From assembly GCA_001603805.1 (NCBI GenBank), contig LUZY01000008.1, positions 186,001-250,000 on the forward strand: DNA of 64,000 bases. The letters are read 5' to 3'. The notes under the pieces are model-generated. The model searched no databases. It saw only the letters and a program-made list of their open reading frames with translations, and was not told the origin of the DNA. A program made the position numbers and the translations under genes. Of the stretch, positions 1-9,993 are shown in pieces (the stretch's first letter is position 1; each line of letters starts with the position of its first letter). The DNA comes from Deferribacterales bacterium Deferri_01 (GTDB taxonomy: Bacteria; Chrysiogenota; Deferribacteres; Deferribacterales; Geovibrionaceae).

Positions 1-844
1 GGGATATATCAAATATTGCGCTGACTTCATGCTCTATGGCGTGGTTTGCCCAGTCACCTTCTTTTCCCAGAGAGAGAAGAGTGTTGAGGGCAAGGTTGCC
101 AGCCCAGAGTATCTCTGCTCTGGCAGTGTAATCATTGGGGTTTTCCATAACAACAGGAGCATATTTAAGGCAGGTTTTAAGGAGTGCTTCCGCCAGCCTG
201 TCCTGCGTGAATGTATCAGCGGTGGATGAAAAATACTGCTCGAATATATGGCTCATTATATCTGCTATGCCCGCTGCTGTATGGAAAGGAGGCACAGAGT
301 ATGTGTATTCCGGATCAAGGATCGAAAACTTAGGCCAGAGAATAGGCGAATAAACGGGGAGCTTCTGCTTTGTCTCAACATTTGAGATAACGGCATTTCC
401 GTTTGATTCGGAACCTGTTGCGGCGAGTGTAAGCACAGTGCCGATGGGCAGCGCCTTGCTGATTGCTGCTTTACGCAGGCAGAAGTCCCATGGGTCTCCG
501 TCATAACTTACAGAGCCGGCGATAACTTTTGCGCAGTCTATTACGCTTCCCCCTCCCACCGCAAGGATGAAGTCTATGTTCTCCTCTCTGCATATTTTAA
601 CCCCTTCACGTACGCTGGTTATTCTGGGGTTAGGCTCTATTCCGCCGAGTTCGGCGAAGTAAAGCCCTCTGTCTGCGAGTTTGTCTGTTATGGTCTGGAA
701 CAGCCCTTCTTTTTTTATTCTTTTACTGCCGTAGCAGATAAGAACCCTCTTGCCGCCGTATTTTTCTATTTGTCTTCCCAGAACCTTTATCTGGTTTCTG
801 CCGAAGAAGATTTTTGTGGGAATGTTCAGTGTGAAATTGTCCAT
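1..844 (-). CDS. Iron-containing alcohol dehydrogenase, butanol dehydrogenase-like (3' end missing)
   Basis: Partial gene running off the left edge; 281 codons are visible from ATG at 844, which has GGAGG a few bases upstream. The translation begins MDNFTLNIPTKIFFGRNQI, contains the nucleotide-binding GGGSVIDCAK and the family metal-site motifs (GIADIMSHIFEQY, then NHAIEHE near the cut). This is the group III iron-dependent NAD(P)H alcohol dehydrogenase family (BdhA/YqhD type), cytosolic, reducing aldehydes to alcohols. The physiological substrate cannot be read from sequence. It is divergent from sppA across a 120-bp gap. Confidence 0.88.
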   Translation of the reverse strand, partial: MDNFTLNIPTKIFFGRNQIKVLGRQIEKYGGKRVLICYGSKRIKKEGLFQTITDKLADRGLYFAELGGIEPNPRITSVREGVKICREENIDFILAVGGGSVIDCAKVIAGSVSYDGDPWDFCLRKAAISKALPIGTVLTLAATGSESNGNAVISNVETKQKLPVYSPILWPKFSILDPEYTYSVPPFHTAAGIADIMSHIFEQYFSSTADTFTQDRLAEALLKTCLKYAPVVMENPNDYTARAEILWAGNLALNTLLSLGKEGDWANHAIEHEVSAIFDIS

Positions 845-964
845 TACATGTCCTCCGTTAATATAGTAAGGATAGCATTTATACGGATTGGTTCAAGTCC
901 CTTGACAGCTAATTGGCTTTACTGCGCTCTTATATTCTGCTATTAATCCGTTAAAGAGGGACAT

Positions 965-1822
965 ATGAAAAGAAGTATAGGGAAAATAACAATAAAAATT
1001 ATAATGATTCTTCTGATCCTCGGTCTTGTGGGCAGAGCAGTCTATGTTATCAGCGGTGCAGAGGGCGGACATCTTCCAGAAAACACTGTAGCTGAAATTT
1101 CTGTTTCAGGGATAATATATGATGCGGAAGAGACAATTAACACACTGAAAGAGCTTTCTGAAAATGACAGGGTGAAAGGTATAATCATAAGGGTAAACAG
1201 CCCCGGCGGAGTTATCACCCCCACAAAAGAGATTTTTGACTATATCCAGACGATAAATAAGCCCGTTTACGCCTCGATGGAGAGCGTTGCAGCGTCCGGC
1301 GGCTACTATGTTTCCGCCGCATGCGACCGCATATTTGCCATGCCGACCACAATCACGGGCAGCATAGGGGTAATAATGCAGCTTTCAAACTATGAGAAGC
1401 TGATGAACACCATAGGCATTAAAAATTTTGCTCTGAAAAGCGGCGAATTTAAGGATATAGGTTCTCCTGACAGAGAAATGACCGATGCAGAAAAGGAAAT
1501 TCTGATGCAGACTGTTATGGATATGTATGAACAGTTTGTTGAGGATATTCAGAAGCGCAGAAACATGGATGAAACACTTCTTCGTTCTCAGGCTGACGGC
1601 AGGGTTTTTACCGGCAAGAGAGCCTTTGAGATGGGCTTTGTGGATAACCTCGGCAGCAGAAGAGACGCCTTTGAAGAGATGAAGAACGAGCTTAAGCTTG
1701 AAAATGTTGAGCTTAGAAGCTTTGATAAGAAAATTACCGTATGGGACAAACTGTTCGGCAGTTTTGAGGGTGTAAGCCTTGCAGGGGGCGCACACTTTAT
1801 GTATCTGTATAAGGGATACTAA
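965..1822 (+). CDS. sppA: Signal peptide peptidase SppA (S49 family)
   Basis: 285 residues, the short SppA form. One N-terminal membrane anchor (about residues 8-30) is followed by a single S49 domain. The nucleophile is probably Ser111 in AASGGYY and the general base Lys163 in LKSGEFKD; their spacing of 52 residues matches short SppA enzymes. It degrades signal peptides released in the inner membrane after secretion. ATG at 965 has AGAGGG just upstream. A GC-rich hairpin terminator follows, so it is probably transcribed alone. Confidence 0.9.
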   Translation: MKRSIGKITIKIIMILLILGLVGRAVYVISGAEGGHLPENTVAEISVSGIIYDAEETINTLKELSENDRVKGIIIRVNSPGGVITPTKEIFDYIQTINKPVYASMESVAASGGYYVSAACDRIFAMPTTITGSIGVIMQLSNYEKLMNTIGIKNFALKSGEFKDIGSPDREMTDAEKEILMQTVMDMYEQFVEDIQKRRNMDETLLRSQADGRVFTGKRAFEMGFVDNLGSRRDAFEEMKNELKLENVELRSFDKKITVWDKLFGSFEGVSLAGGAHFMYLYKGY

Positions 1823-1849
1823 AACTTTTTAAGTAAATCAGCTTTCGCA

Positions 1850-1876
1850 GGCGGGGAAAACCCCGCCTTTTCTTTT
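1850..1876 (+). terminator. Rho-independent terminator after sppA
   Basis: Perfect GGCGGGG / CCCCGCC stem with an AAAA loop followed by TTTTCTTTT. Confidence 0.85.
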
Positions 1877-1940
1877 GGTCTTAACTATTGAACATCCCGT
1901 GTTTATTAGCATATACTCTTTGTAAATATGAGGAGGGGCG

Positions 1941-3464
1941 ATGTTCTGCCGTATTTTTTCTGCCCACGTGGCGGGTATTGATGGTGTTCTTATTGAGGTT
2001 GAGGTGGATACGGCAAATGTCGGTCTTCCGTCCTTCAGCATGGTGGGACTCGCTGAAACATCTGTCCGTGAAAGCAGGGACAGAGTGCGCTCCGCTCTGA
2101 AGAATATGGGGTTCTCCATATTCAATAAACCAATCACAATCAATTTTGCACCTGCCGATTTCCGTAAGGAGGGCACAGGCTTTGATCTGCCTGTTGCTAT
2201 CGGGCTTTTGAAATCTTCGGGGCATATCGATGCAGATACAGACAAAACCCTTTTCATAGGTGAACTTTCTCTGGACGGCAGGCTGCGTCCTGTGAGCGGG
2301 GTTTTGTCCGTAACTTATGCTGCAAGGGAAAAAGGGTTTGAGAACATCATTCTCCCTGCTGAAAATGTGGCGGAAGCATCTCTGGTCAGCGGGATCAATA
2401 TCGGCGGCGCAGCAAGTTTACAGGATGTTCTGGGCTGGCTCATGAATGAAGACGGCGTTGTTTTTAAAGAAGAAACCGCAGTAAGTCCGCCTGCCTACCG
2501 TGAACAGATGCACGATTTCAGAGATGTTAAAGGGCAGTTCACCGCACGCCGTGCAGCAGAGGTTGCAGCAGCGGGAATGCACAATATACTTATGATAGGA
2601 CCGCCGGGAAGCGGAAAGACTATGATAGCACGCAGGCTGCCAGGTATTCTTCCGCAGCTTGATATGGAAGAGGCGATAGAGACTCTCAAGATACATTCCG
2701 TTGCGGGGCTTGTGAAGAATATGGCAGATATAAGCTTCGAGCGTCCCTTTGTTTCTCCTCACCATACCAGCAGTTCTGTTTCCATAGTAGGCGGAACATC
2801 CAAAGCAAAGCCCGGGCAGGTGAGCATAGCCCACAACGGCATATTGTTTATGGATGAGTTTCTGGAGTTTAACCGGAGTGTGCTTGAGACTCTCCGCCAG
2901 CCAATGGAAGATAAAGAGGTTACGGTTGCCAGAGCCGACAGAACGGTGAAATACCCCGCATCATTCATGCTTGTTGCTGCGTGCAATCCTTGTCCGTGCG
3001 GATATTACGGCGACTCCAAGAGAGAATGTGTCTGCACGCCGTCTCAAGTTCAGAAATACCGTGCCCGTCTGTCCGGTCCTCTGCTGGACAGGATAGATAT
3101 ACACATGGAGGTCAATGCTGTGGACCTGAAGGAGCTTGCCGGTCTTGAGGACGGTGAAAGTTCCGAGACTATGAGAGAAAGAGTGATTAATGCTCATAGG
3201 GCTCAGAAAGTGCGTTTCAGCGGTGAAAAAATACTCCTTAATTCCCAGATGGGCGAAAAGCAGATAAAAAAATACTGCAGGCTTGACGGCAAAAGTATGA
3301 AACTTCTTGAAAACGCCTGTGACAAGTTCGGTTATTCCGCCAGAGCCTATTCAAAAATACTTAAGGTCGCCCGCACACTGGCAGACATGGAAAATGTGCA
3401 GGAGATTCTTCCTAAACATGTTCTGGAGGCACTTCACTACAGACTTCTGGATAGAGAAACCTAA
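1941..3464 (+). CDS. comM: ComM/YifB-family Mg-chelatase-like AAA ATPase
   Basis: 507 residues, full length for YifB/ComM. An N-terminal Lon-S16-like fold (GVLIEVEVDTANVGLPSFSM) precedes the AAA core with Walker A GPPGSGKT at about residue 220, LFMDEF as Walker B, a Cys cluster (CNPCPCG...CVC) and the C-terminal Mg-chelatase domain (YSARAYSKILKVARTLADM). In naturally transformable bacteria ComM is a hexameric helicase that extends branch migration during recombination of incoming DNA. The ATG has a strong GAGGAGGGG site. A comF gene lies 10 kb away, but neither gene proves competence. Confidence 0.88.
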   Translation: MFCRIFSAHVAGIDGVLIEVEVDTANVGLPSFSMVGLAETSVRESRDRVRSALKNMGFSIFNKPITINFAPADFRKEGTGFDLPVAIGLLKSSGHIDADTDKTLFIGELSLDGRLRPVSGVLSVTYAAREKGFENIILPAENVAEASLVSGINIGGAASLQDVLGWLMNEDGVVFKEETAVSPPAYREQMHDFRDVKGQFTARRAAEVAAAGMHNILMIGPPGSGKTMIARRLPGILPQLDMEEAIETLKIHSVAGLVKNMADISFERPFVSPHHTSSSVSIVGGTSKAKPGQVSIAHNGILFMDEFLEFNRSVLETLRQPMEDKEVTVARADRTVKYPASFMLVAACNPCPCGYYGDSKRECVCTPSQVQKYRARLSGPLLDRIDIHMEVNAVDLKELAGLEDGESSETMRERVINAHRAQKVRFSGEKILLNSQMGEKQIKKYCRLDGKSMKLLENACDKFGYSARAYSKILKVARTLADMENVQEILPKHVLEALHYRLLDRET

Positions 3465-3576
3465 GTTCCAACCGCAGTTTATACCTGACAAGCCTATTTA
3501 GTTGATATTGATTGTTATTATAGTAATTATTTTTAATAACGATTGATATGATTGTGTATATTTCCTGAAATATGAT

Positions 3577-3591
3577 ATTATGAATCATAAT
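3577..3591. promoter_or_regulatory. 15-bp palindrome upstream of the PAS kinase gene
   Basis: ATTATGAATCATAAT: 7-bp perfect arms around a central A, ending 18 bp before the TTG start at 3610 in an AT-rich 145-bp intergenic stretch. Its form suits an operator for a dimeric regulator, but I cannot name the regulator. Confidence 0.35.
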
Positions 3592-3609
3592 TAATTACTA
3601 GGGTTTAAC

Positions 3610-5640
3610 TTGAAATCTGATAATGTTTCTATAAGTAAAAACGTTTTGTCTGAGTTATTTGAACGCTCCTTTGAAAAAGCGTCTGCACCCCTTCTCTGGC
3701 AGAACGAAAACGGTGACATATTGAAAGCAAATGAAGCTGCCTCTTCATATTTTGGCTATGCAAAAGAAGAAATGGCAGGGATGAATGCTGTGCGCCTATG
3801 TCCCGATCTTGATCCTGATGCACTTAAGACCGAATGGGATGAAATAATCCGCAGCGGAAGCCTTTCTCTCTGCTCACGTCATATATGCGCCGGCGGCGAA
3901 ATAAAACATGCTGAAATAGTCAAAACACTTATAGAAGCCGGCGGAGAAAAAATTTCGCTGGTTGCAGTGGAGAATATAAGTCCTTTAAAACGTAAAACAG
4001 AAGAAGTTCAGTTCCTTTATGAAATTATGGATATGTCCAATGATGCAATATTTGTTGCCAAAGCTTCAGACGGCAGAATTATATATGCTAACGAAAAAAC
4101 CTGTGTAAACCTCGGATACACCTCTGAAGAGATTAAGAAGCTTTCTGTAAACGATTTTCGTGTTGAGCCGGAGGAATGGGGAGATTTTTCTCCTTATCTG
4201 ACCAGACTTTCAGCAGACAGTAACAGCCTTATTTACTGTGTCCACAGACGAAAGGACGGAACTTTTCTGCCCGCTGAAGCCAGCCTTAAAACATTTGAGC
4301 GGGACAATGAAAAATATAATATATCCGTTGTGAGGGATATAAGTGAACGTCTGCGGTTTTTCGCTGAGACGGAAGAAAGGAATAAAACATTGAAAGAACT
4401 GAATGACAGGCTTGCCGCAGAAGTTGAAGACAGTGCCAAAAGACTACATTCGTCAGAGGAAAAATACGTCACTTATGTGAAAAATGCACCCGATCCTATT
4501 TTTTTCACAGACTCGCAGGGCAGGTGCAAAGACGTAAACGGAGCAATGTGCCTGATTACCGGATATACAAGGGACGAGCTTCTTTCAATGAGGCTTATTG
4601 AGCTGACAGCGCCTGAAAACAGTGAAGAAGCAGAAAGAGCCTTTAATGAGATGCTGACAAACGGATCAAAGAGTGCATCTCTTAAGTTTTCAAAAAAGAA
4701 CGGCGAAAAGTTTTATATTTATCTTAATATCGCCGAAGTTGAAGGCGGAGTTTATATGGGCATCTGCAAGGATGTCACCCGCAGCGTTCTCCTTGAAGAG
4801 GCATTGAAAAAACTCAATGAAGAATTAGGGGAGAGAGTGCGGCATGAGGTGGCAATCAGGCAGAAACAGGAAGGATTTCTTTTTGAACAGAAAAAACTTG
4901 AGGATATGGGGCTTCTGATTAACGCCATAGCTCATCAGTGGCGCCAGCCTATAAACGCTTTGATCCTTTACATTCAGGATATTATGGATACTTACGAATC
5001 AGGCGAGCTTTCAGAAGAATATATCCGCACTTTTGAGACTGTCTGTAAGGATCTGGTTCTGCATATGTCAAAAACCATCGATGATTTCCGTACTTTTTTT
5101 GCACCTGATAAAACCAAGACGTGTTTTGACGTGGCATCTGAAATGATCAAGCTGATGAAACTGCTGCGTGTTCAGCTTTATGACAGAAAAATCAGTTACC
5201 GCATATACTGTGTTTGCTCCGACAATATTCACGACTGTACAGAGGAGACTCTGTGGGGTGACTGTCCGAATAAGAAGACTTCTGTTTCCGGTTATCTGGA
5301 TGAGTTTAAGCAGGCAGTGCTGAATATAGTTTATAATGCCGTGGATGCCATTGAGGAAAACATGGCAAAGGGCAGTGTGCTGAAAGGATTTATCAGGATC
5401 GAGATAGAAAATACTTCTGATAATGTTCTGATACGCATAAAAGATAACGGCACAGGAATCAGCCCTGATAAGCTCCCCAAGGTTTTTGACCCTTACTATA
5501 CCACAAAAGAGGAGGGCAAAGGCACGGGAATAGGGCTGTTTATGTCAAAAATGGTAATAGAAAAACACAACGGCGGCAGAATAACCGCAGAAAGCACTGA
5601 GGAAGGCGCCGTTTTTGAAATACTGATTCCTAAGTCCTAG
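3610..5640 (+). CDS. Multi-PAS sensor histidine kinase
   Basis: 676 residues from a TTG start (AGGG a few bases upstream). There are three PAS domains (about 12-130, 135-255, 285-400), short coiled coils (about 255-285 and 395-435), then the kinase core: H-box AHQWRQPINAL with phospho-acceptor His442, N-box DEFKQAVLNIVYNAVDAIE, G1 DNGTGI, F-box FDPYYTTKEEG and G2 GKGTGIGLF. No membrane segment, so a cytosolic sensor. The H-box, N-box and F-box closely match the kinase at 5983-7554, so the two are paralogues. The response regulator gene at 5646 lies 5 bp away on the opposite strand and may be a shared partner (inference). Confidence 0.9.
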   Translation: MKSDNVSISKNVLSELFERSFEKASAPLLWQNENGDILKANEAASSYFGYAKEEMAGMNAVRLCPDLDPDALKTEWDEIIRSGSLSLCSRHICAGGEIKHAEIVKTLIEAGGEKISLVAVENISPLKRKTEEVQFLYEIMDMSNDAIFVAKASDGRIIYANEKTCVNLGYTSEEIKKLSVNDFRVEPEEWGDFSPYLTRLSADSNSLIYCVHRRKDGTFLPAEASLKTFERDNEKYNISVVRDISERLRFFAETEERNKTLKELNDRLAAEVEDSAKRLHSSEEKYVTYVKNAPDPIFFTDSQGRCKDVNGAMCLITGYTRDELLSMRLIELTAPENSEEAERAFNEMLTNGSKSASLKFSKKNGEKFYIYLNIAEVEGGVYMGICKDVTRSVLLEEALKKLNEELGERVRHEVAIRQKQEGFLFEQKKLEDMGLLINAIAHQWRQPINALILYIQDIMDTYESGELSEEYIRTFETVCKDLVLHMSKTIDDFRTFFAPDKTKTCFDVASEMIKLMKLLRVQLYDRKISYRIYCVCSDNIHDCTEETLWGDCPNKKTSVSGYLDEFKQAVLNIVYNAVDAIEENMAKGSVLKGFIRIEIENTSDNVLIRIKDNGTGISPDKLPKVFDPYYTTKEEGKGTGIGLFMSKMVIEKHNGGRITAESTEEGAVFEILIPKS

Positions 5641-5645
5641 GTTCA

Positions 5646-5996
5646 CTATTTGCCAAGCTCATCAAGGCATTTGAAAAATTCATCCCTGTCGATGGGTTTA
5701 AAAAGTTTTTTTACGCCCTGAACTTTGTCCGCTTCCTCTCTGTACGCTGTTGTTACAACGATTTTTGTATCAGGTTTTTCTTCCATTATTTTTTCAACAA
5801 GCTCAAAGCCGCTCATTTCGGGCATAGCAAGGTCTGTTATCACTATGTCCGGCTTATGCTCACGGAAAAGATCCAAAGCTTCTTTGCCGTTTCTTGCGGT
5901 GTAAACTTTTCTGAACTCTCTGGCGAGTATCATGGACATGACTTTACTCACCATAAGGTCATCTTCTGCGTAAAGAATTGTTTTATTCTTCATCAC
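5646..5996 (-). CDS. Single-domain response regulator (CheY-like receiver)
   Basis: 116 residues made only of a receiver domain: acidic pair AEDD near the N-terminus, phospho-acceptor Asp in DIVITDLAMPEMSG, the switch Thr in VTTAY and the conserved Lys in KKLFKPI. There is no output domain, so it must act by protein contact or in a phosphorelay. Its start overlaps the 3' end of the kinase at 5983-7554 by 14 bp, so the two are translationally coupled and probably a cognate pair. Confidence 0.9.
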   Translation of the reverse strand: MMKNKTILYAEDDLMVSKVMSMILAREFRKVYTARNGKEALDLFREHKPDIVITDLAMPEMSGFELVEKIMEEKPDTKIVVTTAYREEADKVQGVKKLFKPIDRDEFFKCLDELGK

Positions 5997-7554
5997 AGTT
6001 TCCCCCTTTAGGCAGAATTATGGCAAAGCAGGCGCCTTTTTCGCTGTTTGAGGCGGTGATTCTGCCTCCCATATGCTTTTCAATCAGCAGTTTTGTCATA
6101 TATAGACCGATACCGGTTCCTTTACCCTCTTCTTTGGTTGTGAAGTAGGGTTCAAATATTTTAAGAAGATGTTCATCAGGTATGCCTGTCCCGTTATCTG
6201 TAACAGTTATTACAATAGAGCATCCTTTAGTGCCGATATTTATGCTGATTTCACCGTGCCTCTTGTCCGGTGCCGATTCTATGGCGTCAGCGGCATTGTA
6301 TATTATATTGATTAGCGCCTGTCTGAACTCGCCTGCGTATCCGTAAACCTGTATTTCACCTTCAGAGTTGCTGTTTATACGTATGTCTATGTTCTTTGCG
6401 GCAAGCTGAACCTCAATGAGTCCTGCAAGCTCTGAAATCTCTCTGATTACGTTGTAGCGCACTTTCTTCTTATCAGGTGCGAAAAACAGGCGGAAGTCAT
6501 CAATGGTGGATGATATGTGCTTTATTATACCCATACTGGTTTCAGAAAACAAATCCATGTAGGTATTATTCATCAGCCCTCTCTTCCAGCATTCATGCGC
6601 ATCCTGTATATAAAGCCCCAGAGCATTGATCGGCTGGCGCCACTGGTGGGCTATGGCGTTGATCATTTGTCCCATGTCTGCCAGTTTTTTCTGTTCCTGT
6701 ATAATCTGTTCCTGTTTTCTTCGAGCTTCAACCTCAATTTTAACTTGCTCTTTCAGGCTTTCGTTCATGTTTTTCAGTTCATTTTCAAGCTGAACATTGG
6801 CTGTGGCATCCTGGCAGAAGCCGATAAACCTGTCTCTGGCTATTTTTATTACTGAAACGCTCATAAAGAAGTTCTTTCCGTTTTTTCTGACGAATTTCAG
6901 TGTTTCTGACATTACGCCTTGTTCAAAGAGTGCTTTCTCTGCCTTGCGGGCGCTCTCTGCTGAGTCAGGAGCCCAAAGGTCCATAACTGTCATCGAAAGA
7001 AGCTCTTCCTCGCTATAGCCTGTAATCCGGCAGGCTTCCTTATTTACCTCGATAATACTCCCTGTGTGGCTGGTTATGAATATGCTGATGGGGGCGTTGT
7101 TAACATAGGTGCGGTATTTGTTTTCGCTGTATTCCAGAGCCTGCTGTCTTTTCCTTTCTGCTATAGTTTTTTCAGTGATGTCATGAATTATGCTGAAAAT
7201 AAAAGGCTTATTATCTGTCATAAATACAGATGAATGAAATTCCAGATAATGCAGGCTGCCTGATTTATCTCTGTGGCATGTGCCAATTATATCCTCTTTA
7301 TTCTGGAGAACCTGATCTATAAGATCTCTGGCTCGTTCCGGTTTTGAAGTTGTTAAATCCAGAATCCTTTTTTGGGTGAGCTCTCTGAGACTGTAGCCGT
7401 AAAGACGGCATGCAGCTTCGTTTGCATCAATAACAAGTGTTGTCTCCGGATCAAAGGTAACCATGCAGGCTTTTGCGTATCTGAAAATATGTTCATAATC
7501 AGATACAGTATTATTGTTCAGATCTGTCCGTTCGGAAAAATTCAATTGAGTCAT
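5983..7554 (-). CDS. PAS-domain sensor histidine kinase
   Basis: 523 residues, cytosolic. Two PAS domains (about 20-135 and 145-260), a coiled coil (about 260-295), then a kinase core with AHQWRQPINAL (phospho-acceptor His303), N-box EFRQALINIIYNAADAIE, DNGTGIP and FEPYFTTKEEGKGTGIGLYM. It is a shorter paralogue of the kinase at 3610-5640, lacking one PAS domain, and overlaps the downstream receiver gene by 14 bp. The signal is unknown. Confidence 0.9.
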   Translation of the reverse strand: MTQLNFSERTDLNNNTVSDYEHIFRYAKACMVTFDPETTLVIDANEAACRLYGYSLRELTQKRILDLTTSKPERARDLIDQVLQNKEDIIGTCHRDKSGSLHYLEFHSSVFMTDNKPFIFSIIHDITEKTIAERKRQQALEYSENKYRTYVNNAPISIFITSHTGSIIEVNKEACRITGYSEEELLSMTVMDLWAPDSAESARKAEKALFEQGVMSETLKFVRKNGKNFFMSVSVIKIARDRFIGFCQDATANVQLENELKNMNESLKEQVKIEVEARRKQEQIIQEQKKLADMGQMINAIAHQWRQPINALGLYIQDAHECWKRGLMNNTYMDLFSETSMGIIKHISSTIDDFRLFFAPDKKKVRYNVIREISELAGLIEVQLAAKNIDIRINSNSEGEIQVYGYAGEFRQALINIIYNAADAIESAPDKRHGEISINIGTKGCSIVITVTDNGTGIPDEHLLKIFEPYFTTKEEGKGTGIGLYMTKLLIEKHMGGRITASNSEKGACFAIILPKGGNCDEE

Positions 7555-7640
7555 AATTCAGTCCTTAATCTTGTGTATAAGCTAAATCATATATTTCCTG
7601 CGATTAAAATCAATAATAAAAAAGACTGAAAAAGGATAAA

Positions 7641-7666
7641 AAGAGGGGAGGGAGCGTCAGCTCCCT
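7641..7666 (-). terminator. Possible terminator at the end of ablB
   Basis: AGGGAGC GTCA GCTCCCT perfect 7-bp stem overlapping the ablB stop codon. On the minus strand it is followed by CTCCCCTCTTTTT. The interrupted T-run lowers confidence. Confidence 0.45.
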
Positions 7667-8484
7667 GAAAATTTATACCAAATGTTCATGGTTTCTGTTC
7701 CGCCGCAGATGTTTGTATTGTTTATCAGTCTGCCGCCGAAATTATATCCTCTTTTTGCAAAAGTTATATTCATGCCGAAGGAGAGAGAGCGGGCTATGGT
7801 GTAAAAAGTGCTTATGCCAAGCTTAGGCACTTCATCCTCCATTCTGGCGAGGAGTGCGCCAGCGTATCCCTTGCTTCTCACATCGGGCAGAGTGGCAAAG
7901 TCTGTCATTTCCGCCGCATTGATATGAGGATTCAGCTCCGCACTTGCCAGAGCGGTTATCTTCCCGTTTTCTCTTATGCCGAAGTATGCCACTGAATCCC
8001 GCATTGTTTTTCTTATGTAATCTGGATCGTGAATGGGAAAAGGGTAGGACTCAAATACTACCCTGTAAACCTCCGCCATTTCGTCAGCATCGGCAGGGGA
8101 CATCCTCTCGCACATATCAAAGGGGACTTCCTGTGAAGGTTGATAGCTAAGTGCTTTCACAAGGATCTCTGATTGAAGCTTCTTCTCTTTCTCTTCACGT
8201 CGGGACGGGTCGGTGAATTTGGATAGGAACACCGCCTTCTCCCACGGAGCGTCTTTTAAGGGCAGCTCTGCTTCCGTTATAAAGCCTCTGTTCAGAAAAA
8301 TATCTGTTTTGGTATCCGGCACTTTGGCAATTATTTTGGAGTAGCCGTTTTTTTCTGCCAGTTCCTCCGCTTTTGCTGCGGTCTCTTCTCCGCAGGTTTC
8401 AGGAAAAGAGAGTATATAAACCCTGTCACTGAATTTTCCGTGATGTACCGAAGCACCGTCCAGAGTTATTATCTCATCCGTCAT
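7657..8484 (-). CDS. ablB: Beta-lysine N6-acetyltransferase (GNAT family)
   Basis: 275 residues with a C-terminal GNAT domain (about 120-260; acetyl-CoA loop [16 protein letters not shown]) and an extra N-terminal region, matching the AblB family. It acetylates beta-lysine to N-epsilon-acetyl-beta-lysine, a compatible solute first described in methanogens. The main support is context: its start overlaps the end of the lysine 2,3-aminomutase gene by 11 bp, the ablA-ablB arrangement. A generic GNAT would be the alternative if the neighbour were different. Confidence 0.87.
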   Translation of the reverse strand: MTDEIITLDGASVHHGKFSDRVYILSFPETCGEETAAKAEELAEKNGYSKIIAKVPDTKTDIFLNRGFITEAELPLKDAPWEKAVFLSKFTDPSRREEKEKKLQSEILVKALSYQPSQEVPFDMCERMSPADADEMAEVYRVVFESYPFPIHDPDYIRKTMRDSVAYFGIRENGKITALASAELNPHINAAEMTDFATLPDVRSKGYAGALLARMEDEVPKLGISTFYTIARSLSFGMNITFAKRGYNFGGRLINNTNICGGTETMNIWYKFSGS

Positions 8485-9790
8485 CGTTGCGTCTCCTCAG
8501 CCTTTCAGTGTCTTCGGGGATCAGCGTTATCTGGTCATCATAGTCTGCCATCAGACGCTCTATCCCTATTGCAGAAGGGTTTTCCTCTCCCGTGACATTG
8601 AGGACAAGGTTGCATGTGTCGCATTTTCTGTCGCAGAACACAGGCTCGTATGAGTCAGGCTCTTTGTAAGAGCAGATAACCCCTTCATAGTTGCGGAGTA
8701 TAACCTTATTAGTTGACCATGACACTACATAATTGGGGCTGACGGGTATTTTTCCGCCACCGCCGGGAGCATCGATGACGTAAACAGGAACGGCGAAGCC
8801 GCTTGTATGTCCTCTGAGAGCTTCGATTATCTCTATACCTTTGCCCACTGGTGTGCGGAAGTGGGAAAGACCTTCTGAAAGGTCGCACTGATAAAGGTAG
8901 TACGGGCGCACACGGTTGCTCACCAGCTTCTGAACAAGCTTTTTCATTATGTACGGGCAGTCATTTACCCCTGCAAGGAGAACAGACTGGTTGCCCAGAG
9001 GAACTCCGGCGGATGAAAGCTTTTTGAGGGCTGCCATAGATGAATCGGTGATCTCTCTCGGATGGTTGAAATGAGTGTTAAGCCACAGGTTAGGGTAACT
9101 TCCGAGGAGCTTTGCCAGATCGTCAGTTACTCTGTAAGGCAGAACAACGGGTATTCTGGTTCCTATTCTTATCACTTCCACATGCTCTATTGCGCTCAGT
9201 TCGTCCAGTATCCACTCTATAGCTGAATCCGTCAGCATGAGCGGGTCACCGCCGGATATAAGCACGTCTCTCACTTCGGGGGTCTTTCTGATGTAGGCAA
9301 GCCCTTTCTCCAGGGTTTCTCTGCCGGGGATGAAATCCTTATCACCGACTTTACGTTTTCTTGTGCAGTGTCTGCAGTACATAGCGCACATGTTGCTTAC
9401 ATGAAAAAGAACCCTGTCCGGGTAACGGTGGGTTATGCACTCTGCCGGGCTGTCAACATCCTCGGACAAAGGGTCGCTCATTTCCCAAGTTTCGGTTATG
9501 AGTTCATTTACTGATGGAAATGCCTGTCTGAATACGGGGTCGTCGCGCCAGTTCTCTTTGTCTATGAGAGAGGCGTAATAGGGGGTTATTGCGATGGGAA
9601 ACTTTTCAGCCGTCATTTCCAGATGCTTTCGCTCTTCCGGAGTGAAGCTGACTCCCAGCACCGCCTCAAAGGTTTTTATATCCCTGATCGTTCGGCGGAG
9701 CTGCCAGTGCCAGTCTTTCCAGTCCTTCATGCACGAATCCGGCTGAATACATTCGGCAATTGACTTCTGATTAGGTGTGTAAATACTCAC
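8474..9790 (-). CDS. ablA: L-lysine 2,3-aminomutase (radical SAM, PLP)
   Basis: 438 residues from GTG at 9790, chosen because AAGGAGG lies 5 bp upstream; an in-frame ATG at 9823 lacks such a site. The radical-SAM cluster CAMYCRHC is at about residues 134-141, and ISGGDPLM, the PLP-lysine region [14 protein letters not shown] and C-terminal zinc-type cysteines (CDRKCDTCN) are present. It converts L-lysine to L-beta-lysine using SAM, a 4Fe-4S cluster and PLP. With ablB it forms an osmolyte operon; without ablB a lysine-degradation role would be considered. Confidence 0.92.
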   Translation of the reverse strand: MSIYTPNQKSIAECIQPDSCMKDWKDWHWQLRRTIRDIKTFEAVLGVSFTPEERKHLEMTAEKFPIAITPYYASLIDKENWRDDPVFRQAFPSVNELITETWEMSDPLSEDVDSPAECITHRYPDRVLFHVSNMCAMYCRHCTRKRKVGDKDFIPGRETLEKGLAYIRKTPEVRDVLISGGDPLMLTDSAIEWILDELSAIEHVEVIRIGTRIPVVLPYRVTDDLAKLLGSYPNLWLNTHFNHPREITDSSMAALKKLSSAGVPLGNQSVLLAGVNDCPYIMKKLVQKLVSNRVRPYYLYQCDLSEGLSHFRTPVGKGIEIIEALRGHTSGFAVPVYVIDAPGGGGKIPVSPNYVVSWSTNKVILRNYEGVICSYKEPDSYEPVFCDRKCDTCNLVLNVTGEENPSAIGIERLMADYDDQITLIPEDTERLRRRNDDG

Positions 9791-9954
9791 TGTTGCCTCC
9801 TTTTTGTTACAATTATATATCATGTAGATATATTTTCAACATGAAATATAAATATATGTATGAGTTATGCCCCTATAAATGGGCATAAAAAGCAGTTTAA
9901 GAGCATTTTAAGCTTATTTTAATGTTAAAAGTTCCTCAAATGTGCCGTTCTTGG

Positions 9955-9983
9955 TTGACAAACGGTTAGCCCTCTGATATTTC
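9955..9983 (+). promoter_or_regulatory. Possible sigma-70 promoter for rlmH
   Basis: TTGACA at 9955-9960, 17-bp spacer, weak TATTTC at 9978-9983, about 10 bp before the ATG of rlmH. The -35 is perfect and the -10 poor. Confidence 0.3.
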
Positions 9984-9993
9984 CGTTTAATTT

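Noticed and set aside
902-936. Promoter TTGACA...TATATT before sppA
   Set aside because: The spacer is 23 bp, too long for a sigma-70 promoter.
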